Shown: positions 55,278-64,000 of the stretch, piece by piece
Layout of the letters: each line of letters opens with the position of its first letter
Numbering within the stretch: position 1 is the first letter of the stretch
Origin: Gaiellasilicea sp037721555
GTDB taxonomy: Bacteria; Actinomycetota; Thermoleophilia; Gaiellales; Gaiellaceae
Assembly: GCA_037721555.1 (NCBI GenBank)
Contig: JBBJOI010000010.1
Span: forward strand, 1 to 64,000
Direction: 5' to 3'
Length of the DNA stretch: 64,000 nucleotides
Translations under genes and position numbers: made by a program
The notes under the pieces: generated by a model
The model's database searches: none
The model's input: the letters and a program-made list of their open reading frames with translations, nothing else
What the model was told of the DNA's origin: nothing

Positions 55278-56421
55278 ATCGCAACGCGCGCCAGACGACG
55301 AGCTCCTCAACAGGGCGCGCGAGAGCTTCGAGGAGGGCACCGACTTCACCGTGGCCGTCGAGGAGGAGTTCGCCCTGCTCGACCCAGGAACGCTCGATCT
55401 CGTCAACCGGTTCGAGGACGTGCAGGCGGCCGCACAGGGAACGGCGCTCGCGCCGAACCTCGTAGGTGAGCTGATCGCCTCCGAGGTGGAGGTGAAGACA
55501 GGCCGCTGCGAGACGTTCGGGGACGTCCCGGCCGCTCTTGCCGAGCGGCGCGCGCAGCTCGGCGCCCTGGTCGAGCCGATTGGCCTCGCGCTCGGCGCGA
55601 CGGGTACGCATCCCTGGGCCCGCTGGCAGGATCAGCGGATCATCGACACCCCGCACTACCGCCGCAACGACGAGGTCCTCCGCTACGTCGTCTGGCGGAA
55701 CAACAGCTTCGGCCTGCATGTCCACGTGGGGATCCGCGGCGCCGACCGTGCCATCGCCGTCGTGAACGGCCTCCGGAACTTCCTACCGGAGCTGCTGGCT
55801 CTCTCTGCCAGCTCGCCCTTCGTGGAGAACGTCTCGAGCGGGCTCCATTCGGCGCGGACGCAGATCTTCACGCGCATGTTCCCCCGCTGCGGCGTTCCGG
55901 ACGCGTTCGCGTCCTGGGCGGAGTACGAGCGGTACGTCCGCTTCCTCTACGCGACGGGCTCGATCGACGAGGTCACGCAGCTCTGGTGGAGCGTCCGCCC
56001 GCACCTGTCGTTTCCGACTGTCGAGATCCGCGTCTGTGACGCTCAGCCCGACGTTGCCGAGGCGCAGGCCCTCGCCGCGTTCGCGACCGCTCTGACCGCT
56101 CGGATTGCCCGCGCGCACGACGAGGGCGAGCCGGTCGCGGCTCAACCGCACCGGCTGATCGAGGAGAACATGTGGCGGGCCATCCGCTACGGCCTCGGCG
56201 GAGAGCTGATCGACCTGGAGAGCGGCGACGTGCTGTCGGCGCGGGCGCGGCTCGAGCAGCTCTTTGAGTGGATCTCGCCCGTGGCGGCGGAGATCGGCGC
56301 CGCGACCTGGCTCGCACTACCAGAGCGCAACGCGGCGGAGCGCCAGATCGCCCGGTTCGAGGACGGCGCGACGCTCGAGCAGATCTATGCGGAGCAGGTC
56401 GGGGCGCCCGTCCGTGGCTGA
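55270..56421 (+). CDS. YbdK-type carboxylate-amine ligase (GCS2 family)
   Basis: A 383-residue glutamate-cysteine-ligase-like protein. FTVAVEEEFALLDPGTLDLV is the N-terminal active-site strand with the catalytic glutamates, FGLHVHVGIRGADRAIAVVN the substrate-binding segment and VEIRVCDAQPDVAEAQALAA the C-terminal metal-binding one. In E. coli YbdK has weak gamma-glutamylcysteine ligase activity; in actinobacteria relatives take part in mycothiol-free thiol or ergothioneine metabolism, so the product here is uncertain. It overlaps the next gene by 8 bases. Confidence 0.86.
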   Translation: MGESQRAPDDELLNRARESFEEGTDFTVAVEEEFALLDPGTLDLVNRFEDVQAAAQGTALAPNLVGELIASEVEVKTGRCETFGDVPAALAERRAQLGALVEPIGLALGATGTHPWARWQDQRIIDTPHYRRNDEVLRYVVWRNNSFGLHVHVGIRGADRAIAVVNGLRNFLPELLALSASSPFVENVSSGLHSARTQIFTRMFPRCGVPDAFASWAEYERYVRFLYATGSIDEVTQLWWSVRPHLSFPTVEIRVCDAQPDVAEAQALAAFATALTARIARAHDEGEPVAAQPHRLIEENMWRAIRYGLGGELIDLESGDVLSARARLEQLFEWISPVAAEIGAATWLALPERNAAERQIARFEDGATLEQIYAEQVGAPVRG

Positions 56422-56716
56422 TGAGCTCCGGCCTCCCGAGGAGGTGAGCCCAGAAGAGTTGCTCGAGGCGTTGAAGCAGCTCAAGGTCTCGGACGTTCTC
56501 GTGCAATCGCTGTCGACCGTCTCCTCGCTCGCCTTCCACAGGCTGTCCGAGGAGCACAGAGACCTCGAGGAGGCCCGGCTCGCGATCGAAGCGCTCCGAG
56601 CGCTCGTGCCGTTGCTGCGGCCCTCGCTGCCGCCCGAGATCAGCCGCGACTTCGAGGCAGTGACCGCGAATCTCCAGCTGGCCTATGCCGATGCGGTCGG
56701 TCCACTCGCGTCGTAG
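56414..56716 (+). CDS. Small helical protein, possibly DUF1844-like
   Basis: A 100-residue acidic, mostly helical protein (GTG 56414): SPEELLEALKQLKVSDVLVQ, then SLSTVSSLAFHRLSEEHRDL and EARLAIEALRALVPLLRPSL. The pattern resembles DUF1844, but I am not sure. No signal or membrane helix. It overlaps the ligase gene and is probably co-translated. Confidence 0.55.
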   Translation: MADELRPPEEVSPEELLEALKQLKVSDVLVQSLSTVSSLAFHRLSEEHRDLEEARLAIEALRALVPLLRPSLPPEISRDFEAVTANLQLAYADAVGPLAS

Positions 56717-56739
56717 AAGCTCTAACGCATCGTCCGACC

Positions 56740-56790
56740 TTGTGATAGATAATCCCCCGCGCCGAGCTAGCTCGGCGCTTACTTTGTGAT
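56740..56790 (+). promoter_or_regulatory. hppA regulatory region with 20-bp perfect palindrome
   Basis: GCGCCGAGCTAGCTCGGCGC (56759-56778) is a perfect palindrome that can fold to an 8-bp stem with a CTAG loop. TTGTGAT occurs twice (56740-56746 and 56784-56790) on either side. A TAGATAAT stretch (56746-56753) looks like a -10, which would place the hairpin at the very 5' end of the mRNA; read alternatively, the hairpin plus TTACTTT terminates the upstream operon. Confidence 0.5.
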
Positions 56791-56821
56791 GTCGTTGTAG
56801 ACGCGGAGAGACGGAGGCTGG

Positions 56822-58873
56822 ATGGACTTCTTCAATGACCACGCGGTCGCGTTCGCGCTTATTTGCGCGGGGATCGGGGTCGGGTTCGGGATCTACTTCA
56901 CCGCCTGGCTGCTGAGGCAGCCTGCCGGGACGGAGCGGATGCAGGAGATCTCGCGAGCCATCCAGGAGGGCGCTGCCGCCTACCTGCGCCGGCAGTACCT
57001 CACGATTGCCGCCGTTGCCGTGGTGCCGTTCCTGGTGCTCGGCTTCTACAACGAGCTCGGTTGGGGGACTGCCCTCGGCTTCGCCGTCGGCGCCATCCTC
57101 TCCGCTGCCGCAGGCTTCATCGGCATGAACGTGGCCGTGCGCTCGAATGTGCGCACCGCGGAGGCGGCGAAGACCGGCCTGCGGCCCGCGCTCGACGTCG
57201 CGTTTCGCGCCGGCTCCGTCACCGGGTTGCTCGTCGTCGGCCTGGGGTTGTTCGGCGTCGCGGGCTACTACGCGGTTCTCACCGGCGTCCTCGACAACAG
57301 CCAGGAGTCGGCGATCGACGACCTGATCGGCCTCGCCTTCGGCGGCTCGCTGATCTCCGTCTTCGCCCGCCTCGGCGGCGGCATCTTCACGAAGGCCGCC
57401 GACGTGGGGGCCGACCTGGTCGGCAAGATCGAAGCGGGGATCCCGGAGGACGACCCGCGCAACCCGGCCGTGATCGCGGACAACGTGGGCGACAACGTGG
57501 GCGACTGCGCGGGCATGGCAGCCGACCTGTTCGAGACCTATGCGGTAACAGCGGTCGCCGTGATGCTGCTCGGCACATCGTTCCCCGCCGGGAATCTGCC
57601 GCTCTTCCCGCTCGCGCTCGGCGGCATCTCCATTCTCGCCTCTGTCATCGGCATCTACTTCGCGAAGGTGGGCAAGAGCGGCTCGATCATCAACGCGCTC
57701 TACAAGAGCGTCATCGTCGCAACCGGGTTGTCGGCGATCGGCTTCATCCCGGTGACGCTCGCCTTCGACGAGGGCCGCTTCGGCTTCTGGGAGCTCTACG
57801 GCTCGGCGCTCGTCGGCCTCGTGATCACGTTCCTGCTCGTGGCGATCACCGAGTTCTACACCGGCACCCGCTGGAACCCGGTCAAGTCGATCTCGAAGGC
57901 GTCGCAAACCGGGCACGCGACCAACATCATCGAAGGACTGGCCGTCGGCCTGCGCGCAACGGCTGCGCCGGTTGTCGTGATCGCGATCGGCATCGTCGTC
58001 GCCTACGAGATCGCGGGTGGCGGCCGCGCTGGCCTGTACGGCATCGCGATCGCGGTGATGGCGCAGCTCTCGATGACCGGACTCATCGTCGCCCTCGACG
58101 CGTACGGGCCCGTCACCGACAACGCGGGCGGCATCGCCGAGATGGCCGGACTCGACGAGTCGGTGCGCGCGATCACAGATCCTCTCGATGCGGTCGGCAA
58201 CACCACGAAGGCGGTCACGAAGGGCTACGCGATCGGCTCGGCCGGCCTCGCCGCGCTCGTCCTCTTCGACGAGTACACCCGCGGCCTCGTCGACGAGGGC
58301 CTGGACGTCACCTTCAACCTCTCCAACCCCTACGTCATCGCCGGACTCTTCATCGGCGGCATGATGCCGTTCCTGTTCGCCGCGCTCGCCATGACGGCGG
58401 TGGGCCGCGTAGGCGGCGAAGTCGTCGTCGAGGTGCGGCGGCAGTTCCGCGAGATGCCCGGGATCATGGAGGGCACCCAGCGACCCGACTACAGCCGCGC
58501 GGTCGACCTCGTCGCCGCCTCGGCGATCAAGAAGATGCTGTTGCCGGCACTGATTCCGGTTGCGATCCCGATCATCGTCGGGATCATCAGCCCGGAGGCC
58601 CTCGGCGGGCTCCTCATCGGCACGATCGTCACCGGCCTCTTCCTCGCGATCTCGATGACCTCCGGCGGCGGCGCCTGGGACAACGCGAAGAAACTGATCG
58701 AGGACGGCGCCTACGGCGGCAAGAACTCGGACGCGCATCAGGCCGCCATCACCGGCGACACGGTCGGCGATCCCTACAAGGACACAGCCGGACCTGCGAT
58801 CAACCCGATGATCAAGATCGCCAACATCGTCGCAATTTTGATCATCCCGCTGCTGCTCTCGATCCACGGCTAA
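56822..58873 (+). CDS. hppA: Membrane-bound proton-translocating pyrophosphatase
   Basis: A 683-residue integral membrane enzyme that couples pyrophosphate hydrolysis to H+ pumping. About 16 helices. The active-site motifs are ADVGADLVGKIEAGIPEDDP, RNPAVIADNVGDNVGDCAGM, GPVTDNAGGIAEMAGLD and the C-terminal KKLIEDGAYGGKNSDAHQAA and ITGDTVGDPYKDTAGPAINP. The K+-independence determinant could not be assigned reliably by eye (GNTTKAVTKGYAIGSAGLAA carries the relevant region with K, the K+-independent type having Lys where others have Ala). A Shine-Dalgarno CGGAGG lies before the ATG. Confidence 0.96.
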   Translation: MDFFNDHAVAFALICAGIGVGFGIYFTAWLLRQPAGTERMQEISRAIQEGAAAYLRRQYLTIAAVAVVPFLVLGFYNELGWGTALGFAVGAILSAAAGFIGMNVAVRSNVRTAEAAKTGLRPALDVAFRAGSVTGLLVVGLGLFGVAGYYAVLTGVLDNSQESAIDDLIGLAFGGSLISVFARLGGGIFTKAADVGADLVGKIEAGIPEDDPRNPAVIADNVGDNVGDCAGMAADLFETYAVTAVAVMLLGTSFPAGNLPLFPLALGGISILASVIGIYFAKVGKSGSIINALYKSVIVATGLSAIGFIPVTLAFDEGRFGFWELYGSALVGLVITFLLVAITEFYTGTRWNPVKSISKASQTGHATNIIEGLAVGLRATAAPVVVIAIGIVVAYEIAGGGRAGLYGIAIAVMAQLSMTGLIVALDAYGPVTDNAGGIAEMAGLDESVRAITDPLDAVGNTTKAVTKGYAIGSAGLAALVLFDEYTRGLVDEGLDVTFNLSNPYVIAGLFIGGMMPFLFAALAMTAVGRVGGEVVVEVRRQFREMPGIMEGTQRPDYSRAVDLVAASAIKKMLLPALIPVAIPIIVGIISPEALGGLLIGTIVTGLFLAISMTSGGGAWDNAKKLIEDGAYGGKNSDAHQAAITGDTVGDPYKDTAGPAINPMIKIANIVAILIIPLLLSIHG

Positions 58874-58883
58874 AGCGCACTCG

Positions 58884-58906
58884 CCGGGCGATTCCTGCCC
58901 GGTTTT
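58884..58906 (+). terminator. Rho-independent terminator of hppA
   Basis: CCGGGC and GCCCGG form a 6-bp stem around a 7-base loop, directly followed by TTTT. It begins 10 bases after the hppA stop and is the best T-tract terminator in the window. Confidence 0.75.
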
Positions 58907-59037
58907 ACGCCCAAATGCAGGAAAACCCACCCGGTCCGGCCTTGTCTCTTGGGGGCAACAGCCTTACGATGCCGCGGTTGGGGCAGGGTCGTCTCCGGGC
59001 GGCCGTCTATTGAGACGCACAGGGGGAGAAAAACCAC

Positions 59038-61989
59038 ATGCGATTCAGATCGTTGAGCTTGCTCGGCTTGCTCGCGGTACTGGGGGCACTGCTGCTCGCG
59101 GTGTCAGCGTCGGGCGCGCCCGACGACACCGAGCGGAAGACGTACATCGTCCAGATGCTCAAGGATCCGGCCGTCGCGTACGACGGGGGCGTCGCCGGCA
59201 TCCCGGCGACGAAGCCTGACGCCGGACAGAAGTTCCAGGGCGCAGCGCCCGCCGTTGCGCGATACGTCGACCATCTCAAGGCCGACCACACCGAGGCTCT
59301 CGCCCAGGTCGGCGGAGGTCAGAAGATCTACGACTACGGCGTCAGCTTCAACGGCTTCTCCGTCGAGCTGTCGGACGCGCAGGCGTCGAAGCTCGAGAAG
59401 GTTGCCGGCGTCGTCGCCGTGACCGAGGACGAGCTCCGGCAGCCGGACACCTCGACGACGCCGAGGTTCATCGGCCTCGAGTCGCCGACCGGCCTCTGGG
59501 CGCTTGCCGGCGGAGTCGCGAACGCAGGCGAGAACGTCATCGTCGGCGCCATCGACACCGGCGTCTGGCCCGAGCACCCGAGCTTCTCGGATCGTCAGGG
59601 CACCGGCCCGTTCGCACCCCAGCAGTACGGCCGCATTCCGTCCCAGTGGCAGGGCATCTGCCAGGCCGGCGAGGAGTGGAACTCGCGTGGGGAGTGTCAA
59701 CGTAAGCTGATCGGCGCGCGCTTCTTCCTCGAAGGCTTCGGCCTGGAGAACATCGCCGAGCACGACTTCATCTCGCCTCGCGACTACAACGGGCACGGCA
59801 GCCACACGCTCTCGACCGCTGCCGGCAACAACGGCGTGCAGGCGACCGGTGACGCGGCACTGCTCGGCAGGATCAGCGGCATGGCCCCGCGGGCCCGTGT
59901 GGCCGCGTACAAGGTCTGCTGGGAAGCCGACGGAAACGGAGGTTGCGCCACCTCCGACAGCATGGCCGCGATCGACCAGGCCGTCGCCGATGGCGTCGAC
60001 GTCCTCAACTACTCGATCAGCGGCACGCGCACGAACTTCCTCGATCCCGTCGAGGTGGCGTTCCTCTTCGCGGCCGATGCGGGCGTGTTCGTCGCCGCGT
60101 CGGCAGGGAACACCGACGGTACCTCCACGGTCGCTCACCCGAGCCCGTGGCTGACCACCGTTGCCGCGAGCACGCACGACCGCGGCGGCCTCGGCTCCGT
60201 CACCCTCGGGAACGGTGCCACCTACCAGGGCGCCTCGCTCGCGGCCAACTCGGTCTCGGGTCCGTTCATCGACTCGGAGACGGCGGGCAAGGCCGGCGTC
60301 CCCACGACGAACGCGCGCCTGTGCTTCATCGACTCGCTCGACCCGGCGAAGGTGTCGGGCAAGATCGTGCTCTGCGACCGTGGCGTGATCGCGCGTACGG
60401 ACAAGAGCTTCGAGGTTCGGCAGGCCGGCGGCATCGGCATGGTGCTCGTCAACACGGCACCGATCGGCGTCAATGCCGACCTGCACTACGTGCCGTCTGT
60501 CCACCTCGAGAGCAACCACCGCCCGGCCGTCAAGGCATACGCGGCGACTCCGGGTGCAACGGCGACGATCGCCAAGGGCGCGATCACGACCGTGCCCGCG
60601 CCGTTCATGGCCGGCTTCTCGTCGGACGGCCCGCTGCTCGCCGGTGATGGCGACGTCCTCAAGCCGGACGTCACCGCTCCTGGCGTCGACGTCCTGGCGG
60701 CCGTGGCGCCTCCGGGTAACCGCGGTCGGCTGTTCGACCTATACAGCGGCACCTCGATGTCGAGCCCGCACGTGGCGGGCCTCGGAGCGATGCTCACGGA
60801 TCTCCATCCGGACTGGTCGCCGATGATGCAGAAGTCGGCGCTCATGACGACGGCGTACAGCGTCGCCAATGCGAACCAGTTCAACTTCGGGGCAGGTCAT
60901 GTGGACGCCTCGAAAGCCGGCGATCCGGGTCTCGTCTACGACAGCAGCTTCCTCGACTGGTTCGGCTTCCTCTGCGGGACGGGGCAGCTGGCCAGCCCGA
61001 GCTGCGCGACGCTCAAGATCGACCCGAGCGACCTGAACCAGGCGTCGATCGCGATCGGCCAGCTGGCCGGCAAGCAGACGGTGACCCGCACGGTGACGAA
61101 CGTCGGCAACGCGACGGAGACCTACGCGGCCTCCTTCTCGCTCGCCGGCGTAACCGCCGTGGCCAACCCGGCAAGCTTCACGATCGCGCCGGGTGCGTCG
61201 CAGACGTTCACCGTGACGTTCACCCGCACGACGGCGACGCTGAACGCGTATGCGCTCGGCTACATGACGCTCACGAGTGCCAATCACGTCGTCCGGAGCC
61301 CGATCGCCGTCAAGTCGGTGCCGCTGTCGGCCCCGGCCGAGGTGAAGGGCACCGGCACGTCCGGCAGCCAGCAGTTCGCGGTCACGTTCGGCTTCGACGG
61401 CACGTGGAGCGCCGCGGTCCGCGGGCTCATCCCGGCCGACAAGCGTGCGGGCAACGTGGCGCAGGATCCGGACAGCACGTTCGACGCGACCAACCCGGAC
61501 GCCAACGGTGTTGGCGTCACTCGGCACGACTACAGCGTCCCTGCGGGCACCACGTACGCGCGGTTCTCGCTGTTCGATGCCGAGGTTGACGGCTCGACGG
61601 ACGACCTCGACCTGTTCGTCTACCGCGTCAACGCCAACGGCACGAAGACGCTCGTTGGCACCAGCGCCGGCGGCACATCGGAGGAAGAGGTCAACCTGGT
61701 CGATCCGGCCCCAGCGACCTACAGCGTCTACGTGCACGCGTATCTGACCGACGGCCCGGACGCGAACTACAACCTGTTCGGTTGGGTTCTCGGCTCCGCG
61801 AGCGCCGGCAATGCCACGGTGACCCCAAGCTCGGGGACGGCTGTGACCGGTCAGGCGCAGACCCTCACGGTGAGCTGGAACGGCCTCGCGGCGGGGACGA
61901 AGTACCTCGGCCGCATCGCCTACTCTGGCGTCGCCGGTGGCAGCGCGGTTCCGGGCATGCCGCTGACCACGGTCCGCATCGACGGCTAG
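59038..61989 (+). CDS. Large secreted S8 subtilase (plant/actinobacterial type)
   Basis: A 983-residue exported protease. A signal peptide (SLLGLLAVLGALLLAVSASG) precedes an I9 prodomain (YGVSFNGFSVELSDAQASKL). The triad is Asp in IVGAIDTGVWPEHPSF, His in DYNGHGSHTLSTAAGN and Ser in YSGTSMSSPHVAGLGAML; oxyanion Asn is in AASAGNTDGTS. A PA domain is inserted between His and Ser (KVSGKIVLCDRGVIARTDKS). Beta-sandwich domains follow, including VTRTVTNVGNATETYAASFS (Fn3-like) and a later bacterial pre-peptidase-like DDLDLFVYRVN. A strong AGGGGGAG ribosome site precedes the ATG. This is the architecture of plant cucumisins and related bacterial enzymes. Confidence 0.93.
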   Translation: MRFRSLSLLGLLAVLGALLLAVSASGAPDDTERKTYIVQMLKDPAVAYDGGVAGIPATKPDAGQKFQGAAPAVARYVDHLKADHTEALAQVGGGQKIYDYGVSFNGFSVELSDAQASKLEKVAGVVAVTEDELRQPDTSTTPRFIGLESPTGLWALAGGVANAGENVIVGAIDTGVWPEHPSFSDRQGTGPFAPQQYGRIPSQWQGICQAGEEWNSRGECQRKLIGARFFLEGFGLENIAEHDFISPRDYNGHGSHTLSTAAGNNGVQATGDAALLGRISGMAPRARVAAYKVCWEADGNGGCATSDSMAAIDQAVADGVDVLNYSISGTRTNFLDPVEVAFLFAADAGVFVAASAGNTDGTSTVAHPSPWLTTVAASTHDRGGLGSVTLGNGATYQGASLAANSVSGPFIDSETAGKAGVPTTNARLCFIDSLDPAKVSGKIVLCDRGVIARTDKSFEVRQAGGIGMVLVNTAPIGVNADLHYVPSVHLESNHRPAVKAYAATPGATATIAKGAITTVPAPFMAGFSSDGPLLAGDGDVLKPDVTAPGVDVLAAVAPPGNRGRLFDLYSGTSMSSPHVAGLGAMLTDLHPDWSPMMQKSALMTTAYSVANANQFNFGAGHVDASKAGDPGLVYDSSFLDWFGFLCGTGQLASPSCATLKIDPSDLNQASIAIGQLAGKQTVTRTVTNVGNATETYAASFSLAGVTAVANPASFTIAPGASQTFTVTFTRTTATLNAYALGYMTLTSANHVVRSPIAVKSVPLSAPAEVKGTGTSGSQQFAVTFGFDGTWSAAVRGLIPADKRAGNVAQDPDSTFDATNPDANGVGVTRHDYSVPAGTTYARFSLFDAEVDGSTDDLDLFVYRVNANGTKTLVGTSAGGTSEEEVNLVDPAPATYSVYVHAYLTDGPDANYNLFGWVLGSASAGNATVTPSSGTAVTGQAQTLTVSWNGLAAGTKYLGRIAYSGVAGGSAVPGMPLTTVRIDG

Positions 61990-62014
61990 CACGATCTAGT
62001 ACCGCGAAGCACCC

Positions 62015-62041
62015 GAGGGGGCCGGCGACGCCGGCCCCCTC
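62015..62041 (+). terminator. Strong hairpin after the subtilase gene
   Basis: GAGGGGGCCGGC and GCCGGCCCCCTC form a perfect 12-bp stem with a 3-base loop, 26 bases after the stop. No T-tract follows. Confidence 0.65.
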
Positions 62042-62072
62042 GCTCGTTGCCGCTCGAGGCGATGCGGGTCTC

Positions 62073-62078
62073 TAGACT
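62073..62078 (+). promoter_or_regulatory. Predicted -10 element of the APC permease gene
   Basis: TAGACT lies 6 bases before the GTG at 62085, giving a leaderless transcript. Confidence 0.5.
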
Positions 62079-62084
62079 CTCGCG

Positions 62085-63980
62085 GTGCCCAGCCGTAGGA
62101 GACGGCAGGTCGAGCTGGAGCGCGTTCTCGGTACGCCGACGCTTTTTGCCACGGCCTACGGCAACGTCGGCTCGTCGATTTACTACGCACTCGGCCTCAC
62201 CGCGGTCTTCGCGCTCGGACTGACGCCGCTCGTCTTTGTGATCGCGGGCGTCATCTTCGCGGCCACGGCTGCGACCTACGCCGAAGGAACGATCCGGTAT
62301 CCAGAGGCCGGCGGATCCTCGAGCTTCGCGCGCCACGCGTTCGACGAGCTCGTCTCGTTCGGCGCTGCCTGGGCTCAGATGCTCGTGTATGTCGTCACCG
62401 TCGCCACCTCGGCGTTCTTCGTCCCGCACTACCTCTCGATCTTCTGGGAACCGTTGAACACCAACCCCTGGGACATCGTCGGCGGAGCGATCGTGATCGT
62501 CGTCCTCGTCGTGCTCAACATCGTCGGCGTTCAGGAGGCCGCCCGCCTCTCGGTCGTGCTCGCGGTGATCGACTTCGCGACGCAGTTGCTGCTCGTGGCG
62601 CTCGGGTTCGTGCTCGTCTTCAGCCCCGAGATCCTGATCGACAACGTGCACCTGGGAGAGGCGCCGACCTGGTCGAACTTCGCGATCGCGATCCCAGTCG
62701 CGATGCTCGCCTACACCGGTGTCGAGACCGTCTCGAACCTGGCCGAGGAGGTGAGGGACCCCGTGCGGAACGTGCCCGCCGCCTACAAGTACGTCGCCTA
62801 CGCGGTCTTCGCCATCTACTTCACGCTGCCGCTCGTGGCGCTGTCGGCGTTGCCGGTCGTCGAGATCAACGGCGAGCTGACGACGTTGCTCGCGCTCCCG
62901 CCCGAGGAGGGGGGGTTCGCGAACGACCCGATCCTCGGGGTCGTCGAGAACCTCGGCGTCGAGGGGGCGTTACTCGACGCTCTCAAGATCTATGTCGGCG
63001 TCCTCGCGGCGACCATCCTCTTCATCGCGACCAACGCGGGGGTGATCGGTGCGTCGCGGATCACCTACTCGATGGCGACGTACCGGCAGATCCCGGAGAT
63101 CTTCCGGCGCCTCCATCCTCGCTTCAAGACCCCCTGGCTCTCGCTGCTCATCTTCGCGGGGATCCTCCCGATCGCGGTCATCATCCCCGGCGACGTCAAC
63201 TTCGTCGGCACGCTGTACTCGTTCGGGGCCACCCTCTCGTTCACGGTCGCGCATGCTTCGCTCGTCCGGCTGCGGATGACCGACAGAGGGCGAGACTTGC
63301 TCTACCGAGCAAAGCCGAACCTGCGCGCTCGTGGCGTCGACTGGCCGGTCTTCGCGGTGCTCGGAGGCCTCGCCACAGGCGTCTCGTTCGCCGTCATCCT
63401 CGCCCAGAACCCCACCACGAGGTGGGTCGGGCTCGGCTGGCTCGCCGCCGGGCTCCTGAGCTACGTCGTCTACCGCACTCGCTTCGTCCGCTCGTCGGTT
63501 CGCGCGACAGTGAAGCTGCCGGCGGCGGTCGGGCCCGCGCTCGCGCTCGAGTACCGACGCCTGCTGGTGCCGATCGTGCCTGGGCAGCCGACCGACGAGG
63601 CGTTCGACGTCGCCGCGAGCCTCGCCGCCGAGAGAGGTGCGCAGATCGCGGCGGTGCACGTGATCGAGGTGCAGCTCGACCTGCCCCTGAACGCCTGGCT
63701 GCCGGACCGCGTCGCGCAAGCAGACAGAGAGCTCGACGAGGCACAGCGCATCGGCGAGTCCTACGGTGTCACCGTGATCCCCAGGCTGATTCGCGCCCGG
63801 AGCGCCGGCCCGGCGATCGTGGAGGAAGCGCGGCGGCGCGGAACGGAGATCATCGTGATCGGCGCAGCCCGTAACGAGCTGACGCGAGCCAGGCGGGCCG
63901 TCTTCGGCCGCACCGTCGACTACGTGCTCAGGCAGGCACCCTGCCGTGTGATGGTGACGGCGGCGACTGGAGCCCCATGA
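62085..63980 (+). CDS. APC-family amino acid permease with C-terminal UspA domain
   Basis: A 631-residue membrane protein. About twelve hydrophobic helices occupy residues 18-465; GNVGSSIYYALGLTAVFALG is the first helix of the APC fold, TYAEGTIRYPEAGGSSSFAR the family signature after helix 2, and YTGVETVSNLAEEVRDPVRN the helix 6 segment. Residues about 480-628 are a UspA-like cytoplasmic domain (RRLLVPIVPGQPTDEAFDVA, then GTEIIVIGAARNELTRARRA). Such fusions may gate transport by adenine nucleotides. Substrate is unknown. The stop overlaps a possible ATG of the next gene. Confidence 0.9.
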   Translation: MPSRRRRQVELERVLGTPTLFATAYGNVGSSIYYALGLTAVFALGLTPLVFVIAGVIFAATAATYAEGTIRYPEAGGSSSFARHAFDELVSFGAAWAQMLVYVVTVATSAFFVPHYLSIFWEPLNTNPWDIVGGAIVIVVLVVLNIVGVQEAARLSVVLAVIDFATQLLLVALGFVLVFSPEILIDNVHLGEAPTWSNFAIAIPVAMLAYTGVETVSNLAEEVRDPVRNVPAAYKYVAYAVFAIYFTLPLVALSALPVVEINGELTTLLALPPEEGGFANDPILGVVENLGVEGALLDALKIYVGVLAATILFIATNAGVIGASRITYSMATYRQIPEIFRRLHPRFKTPWLSLLIFAGILPIAVIIPGDVNFVGTLYSFGATLSFTVAHASLVRLRMTDRGRDLLYRAKPNLRARGVDWPVFAVLGGLATGVSFAVILAQNPTTRWVGLGWLAAGLLSYVVYRTRFVRSSVRATVKLPAAVGPALALEYRRLLVPIVPGQPTDEAFDVAASLAAERGAQIAAVHVIEVQLDLPLNAWLPDRVAQADRELDEAQRIGESYGVTVIPRLIRARSAGPAIVEEARRRGTEIIVIGAARNELTRARRAVFGRTVDYVLRQAPCRVMVTAATGAP

Positions 63981-64000
63981 GGTACTACCGCTCAGCCGTC
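63977..64000 (+). CDS. Possible start of the next gene, cut by the window end
   Basis: ATG 63977 overlaps the permease stop (ATGA) and opens the frame M-R-Y-Y-R-S-A-V to the end of the window. Coupling of this type is frequent here, but eight residues do not identify a product. Confidence 0.3.

Noticed and set aside
55973..58930. 985-codon open frame on the minus strand across hppA
   Set aside because: It is antisense to the well-supported pyrophosphatase; the translated text is His/Asp/Arg-rich with no recognisable domain, as expected from the mirror frame of a high-GC gene.

Overview
The window is 64 kb of high-GC, gene-dense bacterial chromosome, most likely from an actinomycete of the Thermoleophilia (Gaiellales/Solirubrobacterales type). 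The evidence is strong GC bias, many GTG/TTG starts, ATGA/GTGA translational coupling, a four-S1-domain ribosomal protein S1, Rex, a membrane H+-pyrophosphatase, and an actinobacterial-type LexA box in front of uvrA. This assignment is an inference from gene content. I found no rRNA, tRNA, CRISPR array, insertion sequence or prophage.

Layout. 1-5.7 kb: a truncated AAA+ ATPase fragment at the left edge, then a branched-chain amino acid ABC transporter operon (livH-livM-livG-livF) coupled to a membrane-anchored spermidine-synthase-like protein. 5.8-13.8 kb: a divergent LarA-like/GNAT pair, polA, rpsA, coaE and a lytic transglycosylase. 13.8-15.6 kb: a decayed tetR/MFS locus. 15.6-24.8 kb: a secreted DMF-amidase-like protein, a large AAA-LuxR regulator, and an apparent operon DUF4242 - glycine-rich secreted protein - PH-like protein - second glycine-rich secreted paralogue. 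24.8-34.1 kb: a frameshifted DUF1360 gene, uvrB, a CopG/MazF pair with a frameshifted toxin, small membrane proteins, an M32 carboxypeptidase, a metallophosphatase and an AI-2E-type permease. 34.2-41.3 kb: uvrA, a VapC remnant, a very large zinc-ribbon/cyclase/AAA protein and a thioesterase. 41.3-46.3 kb: a Yip1-like protein, the pantothenate operon (DUF2520-panC-panB), a GNAT, an FmdB zinc ribbon, a LuxR remnant and a type 4 uracil-DNA glycosylase. 46.4-51.5 kb: tsaE-tsaB-rimI-tsaD for t6A tRNA modification, with a subtilase on the end. 51.6-56.7 kb: glutamate dehydrogenase, glutaredoxin-like protein, Rex, a glycosyltransferase and a YbdK-type ligase. 56.8-64 kb: H+-pyrophosphatase, a large secreted subtilase and an APC permease with a UspA domain.

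Shared themes. Housekeeping genes for DNA repair and replication (polA, uvrA, uvrB, UDG), translation (rpsA, tsaE/B/D, rimI), cofactors (coaE, panB/C) and redox balance (Rex, GDH, glutaredoxin) are interleaved with accessory secreted proteins. About sixteen genes have a TAnnnT-type -10 element only 6-12 bases before the start codon, implying leaderless or nearly leaderless mRNAs; others have clear Shine-Dalgarno sites. Single-base indels are confined to dispensable genes (MFS, DUF1360, MazF, VapC) and absent from the long housekeeping genes, which points to real gene decay, although run-length sequencing error cannot be excluded.

The least explained unit is the 20.3-24.8 kb operon of two paralogous secreted proteins (Ig-like domain, MopE-like metal-binding motif, beta-helix-like segment, long glycine-rich tail) flanking a small PH-like protein, next to a LuxR-family ATPase regulator.
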